A stretch of DNA of 58,320 bases from Agrococcus sp. KRD186 (GCF_017168255.1 NZ_JABFAP010000001.1:321750-380069), one strand, 5' to 3'. Numbered from the stretch's first letter, positions 9,500 to 18,701 are shown. Program-made: numbers and translations. Notes: a model not told the origin generated them from the letters alone.

Positions 9500-10678
9500 A
9501 TGCGCCTGCTCGACGCCGTCACGCGCACGCTCACGCCGTGGGGCTGGACGCTGGTCGCGGTGGTCGTGCTCGGGCTCGTGCTGGCGCGCGCGCTGGGCTG
9601 GACAGAGGCGCTGGTCGCCGCCGTGGCTGCCGCGGTGCTGCTGCTGGGTGCCATCCCGTGGATCGTGGGCGCGCGCTGGGCGAGGGCGCGCATCGGCCTG
9701 AGCGCCGAGCGGGTGCCGGTGGGGGCGGACGCGCTCGCGCTCGTCGAGGTGTCGCGGCCGACCCGCGCGGTGACGCCCAGCCAGGTCGACCTGGTCGTCG
9801 GCGAGGACGAGGTGGTGCTGGAGATCCCGCCGATCGAGGTCGACGGCCGCGTGGTGCGCTCCGTGCCGCTCGACACCTCCAGGCGCGGCCTGCGCACCAT
9901 CGGCCCGGCCACCATCATCCGCACCGACCCCTTCGGCGTGCTCGAGCGGCGCCACCGCCTGACCGACTCACGCACCCTCGTCGTGCACCCGCGCGTCGTG
10001 CGGCTGCCGGGGGGTGCCGGCGGCATCGTGCGCGACCTCGACGGGGAGGCGGCCGCCGAGCGCACCGCCGACGACGTCTCCTTCCACAGCCTGCGCGAGT
10101 ACGCGCCGGGTGACGACCGCCGGCTGGTGCACTGGCGCTCGAGCGCCCGGCTGGGCACGCTGCTCGTGCGGCAGTTCGAGCCGTCCAGGCGCGCCGACAC
10201 GCTGATCGTGCTCTCCACCGATCCGCGCGAGTACGACGGCGACGACTTCGAGCTCGCGCTCTCGCTGGTCGGCACCCTGGGCCTGGCGGCGATGGCCGAC
10301 CGCCGCACGCTGCGCATCGTCGAGAGCCCGCGCGGCGAGCGCGGCGAGGCGCACGCCATCGACGCGGCCACCCGCGATCGGCTGCTGGATGCGCTCGCCG
10401 TGCTCGAGCCGCAGCAGCAGCTCGGCATCGCTGCGGCCGCTCGCGCCTCCCGGCGGGCGGCTCCCGGCAGCCTCGCCTGGCTCATCACCGGCTCCACGGT
10501 GTCGCCGCGCACGCTCCGCACGGCGGCCAACGGCATGCCCGCCGGCGTGGTCTCGGTGGTCGTGCGCGCCGCGGTGGGCGCGCTGCCGTCCCGCTCGCGG
10601 CTCGGCGACGCCGATGTCGTCACCGTCGGCGCCATCGAGGATCTCTCGCGCGGCATCGGGCAGTCGAGGCAGCGATGA
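9500..10678 (+). CDS. DUF58 membrane protein (module 1)
   Basis: A 392-residue protein with two membrane helices near the N-terminus (about residues 14-55), then a cytoplasmic or periplasmic beta-rich part and the DUF58 core. The DUF58 signature is visible as LREYAPGDDRRLVHWRSSAR near residue 200, followed by a degenerate VWA-like fold with TLIVLSTDP. DUF58 proteins are regular partners of MoxR ATPases. The stop codon overlaps the start of the next gene as ATGA, so the TgpA-like protein is translationally coupled to it. The biochemical role of the family is not established. Confidence 0.9.
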   Translation: MRLLDAVTRTLTPWGWTLVAVVVLGLVLARALGWTEALVAAVAAAVLLLGAIPWIVGARWARARIGLSAERVPVGADALALVEVSRPTRAVTPSQVDLVVGEDEVVLEIPPIEVDGRVVRSVPLDTSRRGLRTIGPATIIRTDPFGVLERRHRLTDSRTLVVHPRVVRLPGGAGGIVRDLDGEAAAERTADDVSFHSLREYAPGDDRRLVHWRSSARLGTLLVRQFEPSRRADTLIVLSTDPREYDGDDFELALSLVGTLGLAAMADRRTLRIVESPRGERGEAHAIDAATRDRLLDALAVLEPQQQLGIAAAARASRRAAPGSLAWLITGSTVSPRTLRTAANGMPAGVVSVVVRAAVGALPSRSRLGDADVVTVGAIEDLSRGIGQSRQR

Positions 10679-12828
10679 TCCAGCGCGCCCCCGCCGTCGC
10701 CATGCTGCTGCTCGCCATCGGCGCCGCCTGCGTCCCCATGTGGTGGATCTTCGGCACGCTGCAGCTGGTGGTGGCGCTCGCCGTCGTGCTGCTCGTCGGG
10801 GCCGCGATCGCATGGCTGGGCACGGTGCGCCGCTGGTCGTCGATCACGATCATCCTCACCGGTCTCGCCGCCCTCGCGCTGCTCGCCGTGCCGCTCACCG
10901 CACCCCAGCGCATCCCCCGCGGGGAGTGGCTGCCGGCCTTCGCCGACGCCGCCGCGGCGGTGGTGCTCGCCTGGCGCCGCCTGCTGACCATCGGCCTGCC
11001 GGTCGGCACCGGCGACTCGCTGCTCATGGCACCGGTGGTGCTGGTGCTCGCCGCCACGATCATCGGCGTCTCGCTGGCGCTGCGCTCGAAGCGGGCGGAG
11101 ACCGCGGCGCTCGTGCCCGCCGCCGTCGCGGCCTGGTCGATCCTGTGGGGCCCGCACGAGCTGCCCAGCCCGTGGCTGACGGGCCTCGCCGCGATCGTGC
11201 CGATCGCCGCGTACGTCGCCATCGTGCGGCAGGCGCGCCGCCGCCGCAGGGCGCCCCGCGCGCTCTCGTCGCTCGCGCGCCGGGTCGGCGCCGGCGCGGT
11301 GGTCGCGGTGCTCGCGGTGGGTGCCGCGGGCGCGGCGGGCGCGGTCGTGACGCTGCCCGACCGCACGGTGCTGCGCGGTGACAGCCCCTCGTCGATCGAT
11401 CTCGAGGGCGCCTCGCCGCTGGCGGCCTACCGCTCCTACTGGTCGCCCGAGAGCCGTGACGCCGCCCAGCTGACGGTCACCGGCCTCGAGCCGGGGGACC
11501 GCATCCGCACCGCCGTGCTGGAGAGCTACGACGGCGAGGTGCTGGGCGTCGGCCGCTCGGCGTTCGAGCGCGTGCCGATCGCCGAGCCGGGCGACGGCCG
11601 GGTGATCGGCGTCACGGTCGACGCCCTGACCACTCCGTGGCTGCCCGTGGTGGGCAGCCCCTCGGCGATCCGCTTCGTGGGCGACGGTGCCGAGCGGCTC
11701 GCCGCCGGGCTGCACAGCAATGACGCGCTCAGCACCTACTACCTCGAGCTCGGCATCGCGCCCGGCGACGGCTACCAGATGCTCTCCGAGCCCGGCCACC
11801 CGATGGTCGCGCCGGAGGCCGTCGCCGCGCTCGAGCCCGCCGACCCACGGCAGGGCTCGCAGTCGTTGCCCGACGCCATGCTCAGCAGGCTCGCGGCATG
11901 GACGGGCGCGGCGGCGACGCCCAGCGAGCGGCTCGCCGCGATGCTCGAGGGGCTGCGCGCCGACGGCTACGTCAGCCATGGCGTGGGGGCCGATGAGGCT
12001 CCCTCGCGCCCCGGGCACTCGCTCGAGCGGCTCGAGGAGCTGTTCGCCGAGCCGATGATCGGCGACGCCGAGCAGTACGCCACCGCCGCCATGCTGCTGG
12101 CACGGCAGCTGGGCTTCGACGCCCGGGTGGTCGTGGGCTTCACGCCCGAGGGCATCGCGTCCGGCGAGCCGACCGTCGTCGTCGGGGCCGATGCGGATGC
12201 GTGGATCGAGGTGCGCACGGAGGCCGGCTGGGTCGGGCTCGACGTGACGCCGGAACCGCGGCCGATCCCCGAGCAGGATCAGGGCTCGCCGACGACCGTC
12301 GAGGAGCCGCCGATGCAGCAGGCGCCCGCGCCGGCCCCCGGCGGGCAGACCGAAGCCGGCGACGCGGCGGCACCCAGCGCGCCCCAGGACATCGACGACG
12401 GCGTGACGCGCCTGCTGCAGGCGCTCGCGGCCGGCGCCGCGGTGCTCGGGCTGCTGGCGCTCGTCGCCGCGATCCCGGTCGGGCTGGTGGTGGCGAAGGT
12501 CGTGCGCCGCCGGCGGCGACGCAGCGCCGAGGAGCCGCGCGACCGGGCGGAGGGCGCGTGGGCCGAGGTGGTCGACGGGCTCCGCGACCGCGGCGAGACG
12601 CTGCCGCCCGGCGGCACGCGCCTCGAGCAGGCGGCCGCCGACGCGCGCATGCGCGAGCTCGCGCACCGCGTCGACCGCGCCGTGTTCGCGGCGGACCCGC
12701 CCAGCGAGCCAGAGGTCGACGCGACCTGGCTGCTGGGCCGGGCCGTGCTCGACTCGCGCGACGCCGGTCAGGGCTGGCTGCAGCCGCTCCTGACGCGGCT
12801 GAACCCTGCCTCGCTCGTGCGCCGGTAG
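10675..12828 (+). CDS. TgpA-like membrane protein with degenerate transglutaminase domain
   Basis: A 717-residue protein: about six N-terminal membrane helices (residues 1-230), an outside region, a transglutaminase-like core near 455-525, a proline/alanine linker and a last helix near 580-605, then a charged tail. The layout is that of bacterial TgpA, which normally accompanies MoxR and DUF58. The catalytic triad is not intact. Where active proteins read G-x-C-E-Q-F-A, this one reads GDAEQYA (near 462), so the Cys is Ala. Where active ones read D-A-H-A-W, this one reads DADAWIEV, so the His is Asp. The Asp of GWVGLDVTPEP remains. It therefore probably works as a binding or scaffold protein and not as an enzyme. 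Confidence 0.88.
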   Translation: MIQRAPAVAMLLLAIGAACVPMWWIFGTLQLVVALAVVLLVGAAIAWLGTVRRWSSITIILTGLAALALLAVPLTAPQRIPRGEWLPAFADAAAAVVLAWRRLLTIGLPVGTGDSLLMAPVVLVLAATIIGVSLALRSKRAETAALVPAAVAAWSILWGPHELPSPWLTGLAAIVPIAAYVAIVRQARRRRRAPRALSSLARRVGAGAVVAVLAVGAAGAAGAVVTLPDRTVLRGDSPSSIDLEGASPLAAYRSYWSPESRDAAQLTVTGLEPGDRIRTAVLESYDGEVLGVGRSAFERVPIAEPGDGRVIGVTVDALTTPWLPVVGSPSAIRFVGDGAERLAAGLHSNDALSTYYLELGIAPGDGYQMLSEPGHPMVAPEAVAALEPADPRQGSQSLPDAMLSRLAAWTGAAATPSERLAAMLEGLRADGYVSHGVGADEAPSRPGHSLERLEELFAEPMIGDAEQYATAAMLLARQLGFDARVVVGFTPEGIASGEPTVVVGADADAWIEVRTEAGWVGLDVTPEPRPIPEQDQGSPTTVEEPPMQQAPAPAPGGQTEAGDAAAPSAPQDIDDGVTRLLQALAAGAAVLGLLALVAAIPVGLVVAKVVRRRRRRSAEEPRDRAEGAWAEVVDGLRDRGETLPPGGTRLEQAAADARMRELAHRVDRAVFAADPPSEPEVDATWLLGRAVLDSRDAGQGWLQPLLTRLNPASLVRR

Positions 12829-12882
12829 CGCGGCTCTCCACAGGCCCGCCGTCCCTCGCCGCGCGAGCAGTCGCCGGTGGCG

Positions 12883-12888
12883 CATCCT
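12883..12888 (+). promoter_or_regulatory. possible -10 box of the FtsK-like gene
   Basis: CATCCT lies 6 nt before ATG 12895, the spacing seen at other leaderless starts. It is a weak match to TAGNNT; only A2 and T6 agree. Confidence 0.25.
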
Positions 12889-12894
12889 GCCGCC

Positions 12895-15729
12895 ATGCCG
12901 ACCCGCATCGACCTGCCGCGCCCGCCCGCAGACCCCGAGCCGGCGCCGTTCCCGCTGCTGGCGAGCCTGGCACCGGTGCTGGGCGCCGGTGCCATGTGGC
13001 TGCTGCTGCAGACGCCCACGGTGCTGGTCTTCGCCATCCTCGGCCCCGTGATCGCGCTGGCGAGCATGGGCGACGGCCGCCGCAATCGCAAGCGGCGGCG
13101 CGCGCGGGAGGCGGCGCGCTGGCGGGCCGAGATCGCCGAGGTCGCGAACCGCATCGACACTGCGCTCGACGAGCAGCGGGCCGAGCTCGCCGCCGCGCAC
13201 CCGGGGCCGCGGGCGGTGGCGGCCCGCCCCTCCCACGACCCGCACCGCTGGCGGCGCGAGCCCGGCGCCCCGGTGCCGGTGGTGCTGGGCACCGGACCGC
13301 TGGCCTCGGGCATCGCCGTCGAGGGCGATGTGCCGGCGAGCGACCCGGCGGTGCGCAGGCTTGGCGCCGCCGAGCAGGCCGAGCGGCTGCGCTCCGCGGC
13401 GGCGCTCGTCGACGGCCCGCTCGTGGTCGACGCCCGCGAGGGCATCGGCATCGTCGGGCCACCGCTGGTCGCCCTCGCGCTCGCGCGCTCGGCGGTCGTG
13501 CAGGCGGCGGATGCGGTGCCGCCGGATGCTGCGGAGGCGATCGTCCCAGCCGACCCGGCCTGGGACTGGCTGGCGCAGCTGCCGCATCCCCTGCACCGCG
13601 AGCCGGGGTCGAGCGTGCGCCTGGTGGGCGACGGCGTGGAGGTGACCATCGCGGTGGCCGAGCACGCCTCGCAGCTGCCGCGCGAATGCCGCATCGTCGT
13701 GCACGCCGCGCTCGATGCGGCGCGCGTCGGCGAGCGCACCTGCACGCCCGCGGCGATCGCCGAGCGCGAGGCGCTCGCGGCGGTCGAGACCCTCGCCGCC
13801 GCGGCCTCGCACGCCGGCATCCGGCTGGCGGGCGGCCTGCCCGCCCACGTCGAGCTCGAGGCGCTGCCGGTGGCCGACGGCGGGCTCGCGGCGGTCTTCC
13901 TCGCCGACGAGGCGCCCATCGAGCTCGACCTCGTGCGCGACGGCCCGCACGCGGTGGTCGGCGGCACGACCGGCTCGGGCAAGAGCGAGCTGCTGATCGC
14001 CTGGGTGGCGGCGATGGCCGCCGGGCGCTCGACCGCGGAGGTCTCGTTCCTGCTGGTCGACTTCAAGGGCGGCGCCTCCTTCGCGCCGCTGCTGGGCCTG
14101 GCGCACTGCGTCGGCGTGATGACCGATCTCGACCAGGCCGGTGCGGTGCGCGCGATCGAGAGCCTGAAGGCCGAGCTGCGCCGCCGCGAGCGGCTGCTGG
14201 CCGAGCAGGCCGTGCGATCGATCGAGGAGGCTGTCGGCATGCCGCGGCTGGTGATCGTGGTCGACGAGTTCGCCGCCATGCTCGCCGAGCTGCCCGATCT
14301 GCACCGGCTGTTCGTCGACCTCGCCGCCCGCGGCCGCTCGCTCGGCGTGCACCTGGTGCTGTGCACGCAGCGGCCCGCGGAGGCGGTGCGCGACTCGCTG
14401 CTGGCCAACTGCGGCATCCGCATCTCGCTGCGCGTCACCGACGAGCACGACGCGGTCGCCGTCACAGGCTCCGCCTCGGCCGCGTCGATCCCGCTGGCGG
14501 CGCGCGGCCGCTGCGTCGTGCGGGTCAGCGGCGGCGCCACCCGCACGGCGCAGGCTGCGCTGGCCGGCCCCGCGCACCTGGCCGCGCTCGTCGCCGCGGC
14601 CGCCGAGCAGCCGCGCGCCCCGCGGCCGTGGCGCGAGCCGCTGCCGGCCTCGCTGGCGCTGGCGGCCGTCGACGCCGCGATCCGCGCCGCGGCCGCCGGG
14701 ACGGCCGGCAGCGCCGGGACGGCCCGCGCCGCTGAGACGGCCGGCACCGGTGGGCCTTCGGGCACTGCGCCCGCGGGCATCCGCCTGGGCCTCGTCGACC
14801 GGCCCGCCGAGCAGCTGGTCGCGCCGGTGCTGTGGCGGCCGGCGACCGATGGCGCGCTGCTGGTCGTCGGGGGAGCGGCGAGCGGCCGCACGAGCCTCGC
14901 CGAGCTGCTCGCCGGCCAGCTCGGCACGACGGTCGTCGACCGCGAGGACGCGCTCTGGGATGCGCTGCAGGAGCCCGGCCCGCTGGTGGTCGACGACCTC
15001 GACCTGCAGCTGGCTCGCCTCAGCGAGGAGCAGCAGTCGAGCGTCGCGCAGACCCTCGCGCGCCGCATGCGGGAGGGGTCGCCGGTGGCGCTCACCGCCC
15101 GCCGGGTCTCGACCGCGATGGGGCAGATCGCGCCGCTGGCCGAGCTGCGCATCCTGCTGCGCATCGCCAGCAGGCAGGAGCACATCGTCGCCGGCGGTGC
15201 CGGGCACGTGCACGACGGATCGCTGCCGCCCGGCGCCGGCTGGCTCGACGACGAGCGCGTCCAGCTCGCGCTGCCCGAGGCCGCGGTGGCCAGGCGCGAG
15301 CCCCGAGCGGTGCCGCTGCCGGAGGGCCCGGTCGCCGTGGTGCTCGGCCCCGGTGCGCAACTGCCGCCCGCGCTCGCCGCCCTCGACCTGGCGGCGCGCT
15401 CGGCGAAGCCGGGGCAAGGCGCCGCCGGAGGCGCTGCACAAGGAGGCGCTGCACACGGTGGCGCTGCACACGGAGGCGGCGGCGCCTCAGGCCCGCCGGC
15501 GCTCGTGCTCGGCTCGGTCGGCGAGTGGGAGGCGGCGTGGGGCGAGCTCGACCGGTTGCGCGCCGAGCGGCCCGTGCTGGTGCTCGGCGTGGACGAGCGG
15601 CAACTGCGGCAGGTGCTGCGGCACGCGCCGCCGCCGCCGCCGATGCGCTCGGCACCGGCCTGGGTGCTCGACGCCGGCCGCTTCGAGCGGCTGCGCTACC
15701 CCAGCAGCGAGGCGAGCGGTGTCGCCTGA
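12895..15729 (+). CDS. FtsK/SpoIIIE-type (EccC-like) membrane ATPase
   Basis: A 944-residue protein. Two hydrophobic stretches near residues 20-60 place it in the membrane. The first ATPase domain has Walker A GTTGSGKSE near 356-364, the FtsK signature LLVDFKGG, and Walker B VIVVDEF near 453-459, with CTQRPAEAV after it. A second nucleotide-binding domain near 655-770 has GGAASGRTS, where the Walker Lys is Arg, and LVVDDLDLQLA, so it looks degenerate. This tandem layout with a weak second site resembles EccC of type VII secretion more than FtsK. No WXG100 substrate and no EccB, EccD or EccE gene is in the window. The start is ATG 12895; GTG 12877 is an alternative. The last 34 bases overlap the oppositely read ald gene. 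Confidence 0.85.
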   Translation: MPTRIDLPRPPADPEPAPFPLLASLAPVLGAGAMWLLLQTPTVLVFAILGPVIALASMGDGRRNRKRRRAREAARWRAEIAEVANRIDTALDEQRAELAAAHPGPRAVAARPSHDPHRWRREPGAPVPVVLGTGPLASGIAVEGDVPASDPAVRRLGAAEQAERLRSAAALVDGPLVVDAREGIGIVGPPLVALALARSAVVQAADAVPPDAAEAIVPADPAWDWLAQLPHPLHREPGSSVRLVGDGVEVTIAVAEHASQLPRECRIVVHAALDAARVGERTCTPAAIAEREALAAVETLAAAASHAGIRLAGGLPAHVELEALPVADGGLAAVFLADEAPIELDLVRDGPHAVVGGTTGSGKSELLIAWVAAMAAGRSTAEVSFLLVDFKGGASFAPLLGLAHCVGVMTDLDQAGAVRAIESLKAELRRRERLLAEQAVRSIEEAVGMPRLVIVVDEFAAMLAELPDLHRLFVDLAARGRSLGVHLVLCTQRPAEAVRDSLLANCGIRISLRVTDEHDAVAVTGSASAASIPLAARGRCVVRVSGGATRTAQAALAGPAHLAALVAAAAEQPRAPRPWREPLPASLALAAVDAAIRAAAAGTAGSAGTARAAETAGTGGPSGTAPAGIRLGLVDRPAEQLVAPVLWRPATDGALLVVGGAASGRTSLAELLAGQLGTTVVDREDALWDALQEPGPLVVDDLDLQLARLSEEQQSSVAQTLARRMREGSPVALTARRVSTAMGQIAPLAELRILLRIASRQEHIVAGGAGHVHDGSLPPGAGWLDDERVQLALPEAAVARREPRAVPLPEGPVAVVLGPGAQLPPALAALDLAARSAKPGQGAAGGAAQGGAAHGGAAHGGGGASGPPALVLGSVGEWEAAWGELDRLRAERPVLVLGVDERQLRQVLRHAPPPPPMRSAPAWVLDAGRFERLRYPSSEASGVA
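15427..15471 (+). repeat. 15-bp tandem repeat inside the FtsK-like gene, three copies
   Basis: Three 15-bp units differing by one or two bases encode the alternating Gly-Gly-Ala-Ala-His/Gln track near the C-terminus. The length is a multiple of three, so copy changes would keep the frame and only vary linker length. Confidence 0.85.
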
Positions 15730-16808
15730 GTCTCGAGCGCCGACGCGACCGCGGCATTGGCCACCTGCCCGCCGGTGGTGTTGAGCCCGGCCGCCAGTCC
15801 CGCATCCGCCCGCAGCGCCTCGCGCCAGCCCAGACCGGCTAGCCGGGTGGTGGCGTGCAGCGTCGCGTTGGTGAGCGCCTCGGTCGAGGTGCGCGGCACC
15901 GCGCCCGGCAGGTTCGTGACGCACGCGAAGACGGTGTCGTGCACGCGGAAGGTCGGCTGCTGGTGGGTCGTCGGCCGAGAATCGGCGAAGCAGCCGCCCT
16001 GGTCGATCGCGATGTCGACCAGCACGGAGCCGGGCCGCATGGCCTCGACCATGTCGCTGGTGACCAGCTTCGGCGCCTTCGCGCCGGGGATGAGCACCGA
16101 GCCGATCACGAGGTCGGCGTCGCGCACCGCCTCCGAGACGGTGACGCGGTTCGAGTGCAGCGTCTGCACGCGGCCGCCGTAGATGGTGTCGAACTGCCGC
16201 AGGCGCGGGAGCGAGACATCGAGCACGGTCACGCGCGAGCCGAGACCGACGGCCATCTCGACCGCGGCCGTGCCGGCGACGCCGCCGCCGACGACGACCG
16301 TGTGGCCCGCACGCGTGCCGGGCACGCCGCCCAGCAGCAGCCCCGCACCGCCCGAGGGGGCGGTCAGCAGCGAGGCGCCCTGCACGACCGAGAGCCGGCC
16401 GGCGACCTCGCTCATCGGGGCGAGCATCGGCAGCGAGCCGTCGGGTGCGCGCACCGTCTCGTAGGCGATCGCCGTCGTGCCCGCGTCGAGCAGCGCCTGC
16501 GCCAGCGCCGGCTCCGCCGCCAGGTGCAGGTAGGCGAACAGCGTCAGGTCGTCGCGCAGGAAGCCGTACTCCGCCGGGGTCGGCTCCTTGACCTTGAGCA
16601 CCAGCTCGGCCGCCCATGCCTCGGCCGCCGTCGCGACGATGCACGCGCCGGCCTCCTCGTAGACGGCATCCGGGAAGCCGCTGCCGGCGCCTGCGCCGGT
16701 CTCCACCAGCACCTCGTGGCCGCGGACGACGAGCTCGGTCGCGCCGGTCGCCGTCAGGGCGACCCGCGCTTCGTCGGCCTTCGTCTCGCGCGGGACCCCG
16801 ATCCGCAT
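15696..16808 (-). CDS. ald: alanine dehydrogenase
   Basis: A 370-residue NAD-dependent enzyme (EC 1.4.1.1) that interconverts L-alanine and pyruvate plus ammonia in the cytoplasm. It starts with [10 protein letters not shown], typical of the family. Arg15, Lys74 (KVKEP) and His95 (YLHLAAE), known catalytic and substrate residues, are at their standard positions. The dinucleotide loop GGGVAG lies near residue 171. Length is normal. Its ATG shares one base with the gabT stop (TGATG), so it is the second gene of a gabT-ald operon. Its 3' end overlaps the convergent FtsK-like gene by 34 bp, so the two transcripts can form an antisense overlap. Confidence 0.96.
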   Translation of the reverse strand: MRIGVPRETKADEARVALTATGATELVVRGHEVLVETGAGAGSGFPDAVYEEAGACIVATAAEAWAAELVLKVKEPTPAEYGFLRDDLTLFAYLHLAAEPALAQALLDAGTTAIAYETVRAPDGSLPMLAPMSEVAGRLSVVQGASLLTAPSGGAGLLLGGVPGTRAGHTVVVGGGVAGTAAVEMAVGLGSRVTVLDVSLPRLRQFDTIYGGRVQTLHSNRVTVSEAVRDADLVIGSVLIPGAKAPKLVTSDMVEAMRPGSVLVDIAIDQGGCFADSRPTTHQQPTFRVHDTVFACVTNLPGAVPRTSTEALTNATLHATTRLAGLGWREALRADAGLAAGLNTTGGQVANAAVASALETQATPLASLLG

Positions 16809-18142
16809 CAGGCGGCGCTCAGGCTCGACGCCAGCGCGCGGCCGATCACGTCGATCGCCTCGCGGATCTGGTCGTCGGTGATCGCCAGGCTGGGCAGGAA
16901 GCGCAGCACGTTGTAGTCGGTGCCTGCGGTCAGCACGAGCACGCCGTCGAGGCCTGCGGCCGCCGAGATCGGCGCCGCCGGGATCGGCGCACCCGTCTCC
17001 GGGTCGATGAGCTCGACCGCCAGCATCGCGCCCTTGCCGCGCACCTCGATGATCTCGGGGTGGCGCTCGGCGAGCTCGTCGAGCAGCGGGCGCATGACGC
17101 GCTCGATGCGCTGCGCCTCGCCGTTCAGGTCGTCGGCCTCGATCTGTTCGAAGACCGCCACCGCCGCGGCGCACGCGATCGGGTTGCCGCCGAAGGTGCC
17201 GCCGAGGCCGCCCACGTGCACGCTGTCCATGATCTCGGCGCGGCCCGTGACGCCCGCGAGCGGCAGGCCGCCGGCGATGCCCTTGGCCGAGAGCACCAGG
17301 TCCGGCACCCAGCCGAAGTGGTCGGAGGCGAAGGTCGCGCCCGTGCGGCAGATGCCCGACTGCACCTCGTCGGCGATCATGACGACGCCGTTCGCGGTGC
17401 ACCACTCCTGCATGGCGGGCAGGTAGCCGTCGGCGGGCACGATGAAGCCGCCCTCGCCCTGGATGGGCTCGATCACCAGGCACGAGAGGTCCTCGACGCC
17501 CACGTGCTTCTCCAGGTGGTACTGGGTGCGCTCAGCGGCCTCTGCGCCGCTCAGCCCGTCCTGCAGCGGGTAGGAGCCCGGCGCGTGGAAGATATCGGAG
17601 GCCAGCGGACCCATGCCGGCCGCGTACGGCATCGGCTTGTAGTTCATGGTCATCGTCAGGTTCGTGCGGCCGTGGTAGCCGTGCTCGACGACGGCGACCG
17701 CGCGGCGGCCGGTGTACTTGCGGGCGATCTTCACGCCGTTCTCGACCGCCTCCGAGCCCGAGTTCACGAAGAACGACTTCTTGTCGTGGTCACCGGGGGT
17801 GTGGGCGGCGAGGTATTCGGCGATCCGCACGTAGGGCTCGTAGGGCGTGGTGCCGAACAGCGAGTGGGTGAGCTTGCCCACCTGCTCGCGCACCGCATCC
17901 ACCACCTTGTCGTTGGTGTGGCCGATGGTCGTCACGCCGATGCCGCAGCCGAGGTCGATGAAGCGGTTGCCGTCGACGTCGGTGATGATCGCGTCGTGCG
18001 CCGACTCGATGAACACGGGCAGCTGGTGCGGCACCGCCTTCGCGACCACGCGCTCCTTGCGCTCCAGCAGCGCGCGGCTGTTCGGGCCGGGGATCTCGGT
18101 GACGATGGAGCGGGAGAGCGCAGGCGCGACGATGTCAGTCAT
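16808..18142 (-). CDS. gabT: 4-aminobutyrate aminotransferase
   Basis: A 444-residue class III PLP aminotransferase. It transfers the amino group of GABA to 2-oxoglutarate, giving succinate semialdehyde and glutamate. FFVNSGSEAVENGVKIARK near residue 120 binds the cofactor phosphate, and the Schiff-base lysine lies in LSAKGIAGGLPL, about Lys287. IADEVQSGICRTG precedes it. Length and start (ATG 18142) fit the family and the start is supported by a TAGGAT box 7 nt upstream. The next gene is ald and not gabD, so the operon joins GABA breakdown to alanine/pyruvate exchange. Substrate preference within class III (ornithine or beta-alanine types) cannot be proved from sequence. Confidence 0.92.
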   Translation of the reverse strand: MTDIVAPALSRSIVTEIPGPNSRALLERKERVVAKAVPHQLPVFIESAHDAIITDVDGNRFIDLGCGIGVTTIGHTNDKVVDAVREQVGKLTHSLFGTTPYEPYVRIAEYLAAHTPGDHDKKSFFVNSGSEAVENGVKIARKYTGRRAVAVVEHGYHGRTNLTMTMNYKPMPYAAGMGPLASDIFHAPGSYPLQDGLSGAEAAERTQYHLEKHVGVEDLSCLVIEPIQGEGGFIVPADGYLPAMQEWCTANGVVMIADEVQSGICRTGATFASDHFGWVPDLVLSAKGIAGGLPLAGVTGRAEIMDSVHVGGLGGTFGGNPIACAAAVAVFEQIEADDLNGEAQRIERVMRPLLDELAERHPEIIEVRGKGAMLAVELIDPETGAPIPAAPISAAAGLDGVLVLTAGTDYNVLRFLPSLAITDDQIREAIDVIGRALASSLSAA

Positions 18143-18149
18143 ACCGCCG

Positions 18150-18155
18150 ATCCTA
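18150..18155 (-). promoter_or_regulatory. -10 box of leaderless gabT-ald operon
   Basis: TAGGAT on the minus strand with a 7-nt spacer to ATG 18142. It lies back to back with the osmC-like promoter in a 61-bp intergenic region. Confidence 0.7.
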
Positions 18156-18191
18156 CGCCGAGCGGCATGGCCCCGACCAGCGCCAGAGCCC

Positions 18192-18197
18192 TAGGCT
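18192..18197 (+). promoter_or_regulatory. -10 box of leaderless OsmC-like gene
   Basis: TAGGCT with a 6-nt spacer to ATG 18204. The same hexamer and spacer recur before the uridine-kinase-like gene and truB. Confidence 0.75.
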
Positions 18198-18203
18198 GAC
18201 GGC

Positions 18204-18701
18204 ATGCCGATGCAGCACAGCTACGCCGTCGAGGTCGAGTGGACCGGGGCGGGTGAGACGGGCACCGCCACCTACCGCTCCTACACCCGCGACCACGTCA
18301 TCCGCATCGACGGGCTGCCCGACATCCTGGGCTCGTCCGACAAGACCTTCCGCGGCGACGCACGGCGCCACAACCCCGAGCAGCTGCTGCTGACGGCGCT
18401 CGCGCAGTGCCACATGCTCAGCTATCTGCACCAGGCCGCCAGCCGCGGCATCGTCGTCACCGCCTACCGCGACGAGGCGACCGGCACGATGGAGACCGCC
18501 GGCACCGGCGGCCGCTTCACGAGCGCGCTGCTGCGCCCGGTGGTGACGATCACGGATGCGTCCCAGGCCGCAGACGCGCTGGACGCGCACGGGCAGGCGG
18601 CCGAGGACTGCTTCATCGCCGCATCCGTCGCCTTCCCGGTGCTGCACGAGCCGGTGATCCTGGTCGCCGGCGAGGTCGTCGCGGGCGGGGGAGCGGCATG
18701 A
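18204..18701 (+). CDS. OsmC/Ohr-family thiol peroxidase
   Basis: A 165-residue cytoplasmic protein of the OsmC family, whose members reduce organic hydroperoxides with a pair of cysteines. Both expected cysteines are present: Cys69 in [10 protein letters not shown] and Cys136 in [24 protein letters not shown] is the family signature. The start ATG 18204 is supported by the TAGGCT box 6 nt upstream; an internal ATG lies at 18210. The stop overlaps the dxr start (ATGA), so the peroxidase and the isoprenoid enzyme are co-translated. Within the family it looks closer to OsmC/YhfA than to Ohr, but this is a judgement by eye. Confidence 0.9.
   Translation: MPMQHSYAVEVEWTGAGETGTATYRSYTRDHVIRIDGLPDILGSSDKTFRGDARRHNPEQLLLTALAQCHMLSYLHQAASRGIVVTAYRDEATGTMETAGTGGRFTSALLRPVVTITDASQAADALDAHGQAAEDCFIAASVAFPVLHEPVILVAGEVVAGGGAA

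Noticed and set aside
9367-15471. Minus-strand open frame of about 2,000 codons
   Set aside because: It covers DUF58, TgpA-like and FtsK-like genes in antisense. The product has no motif and no start context.
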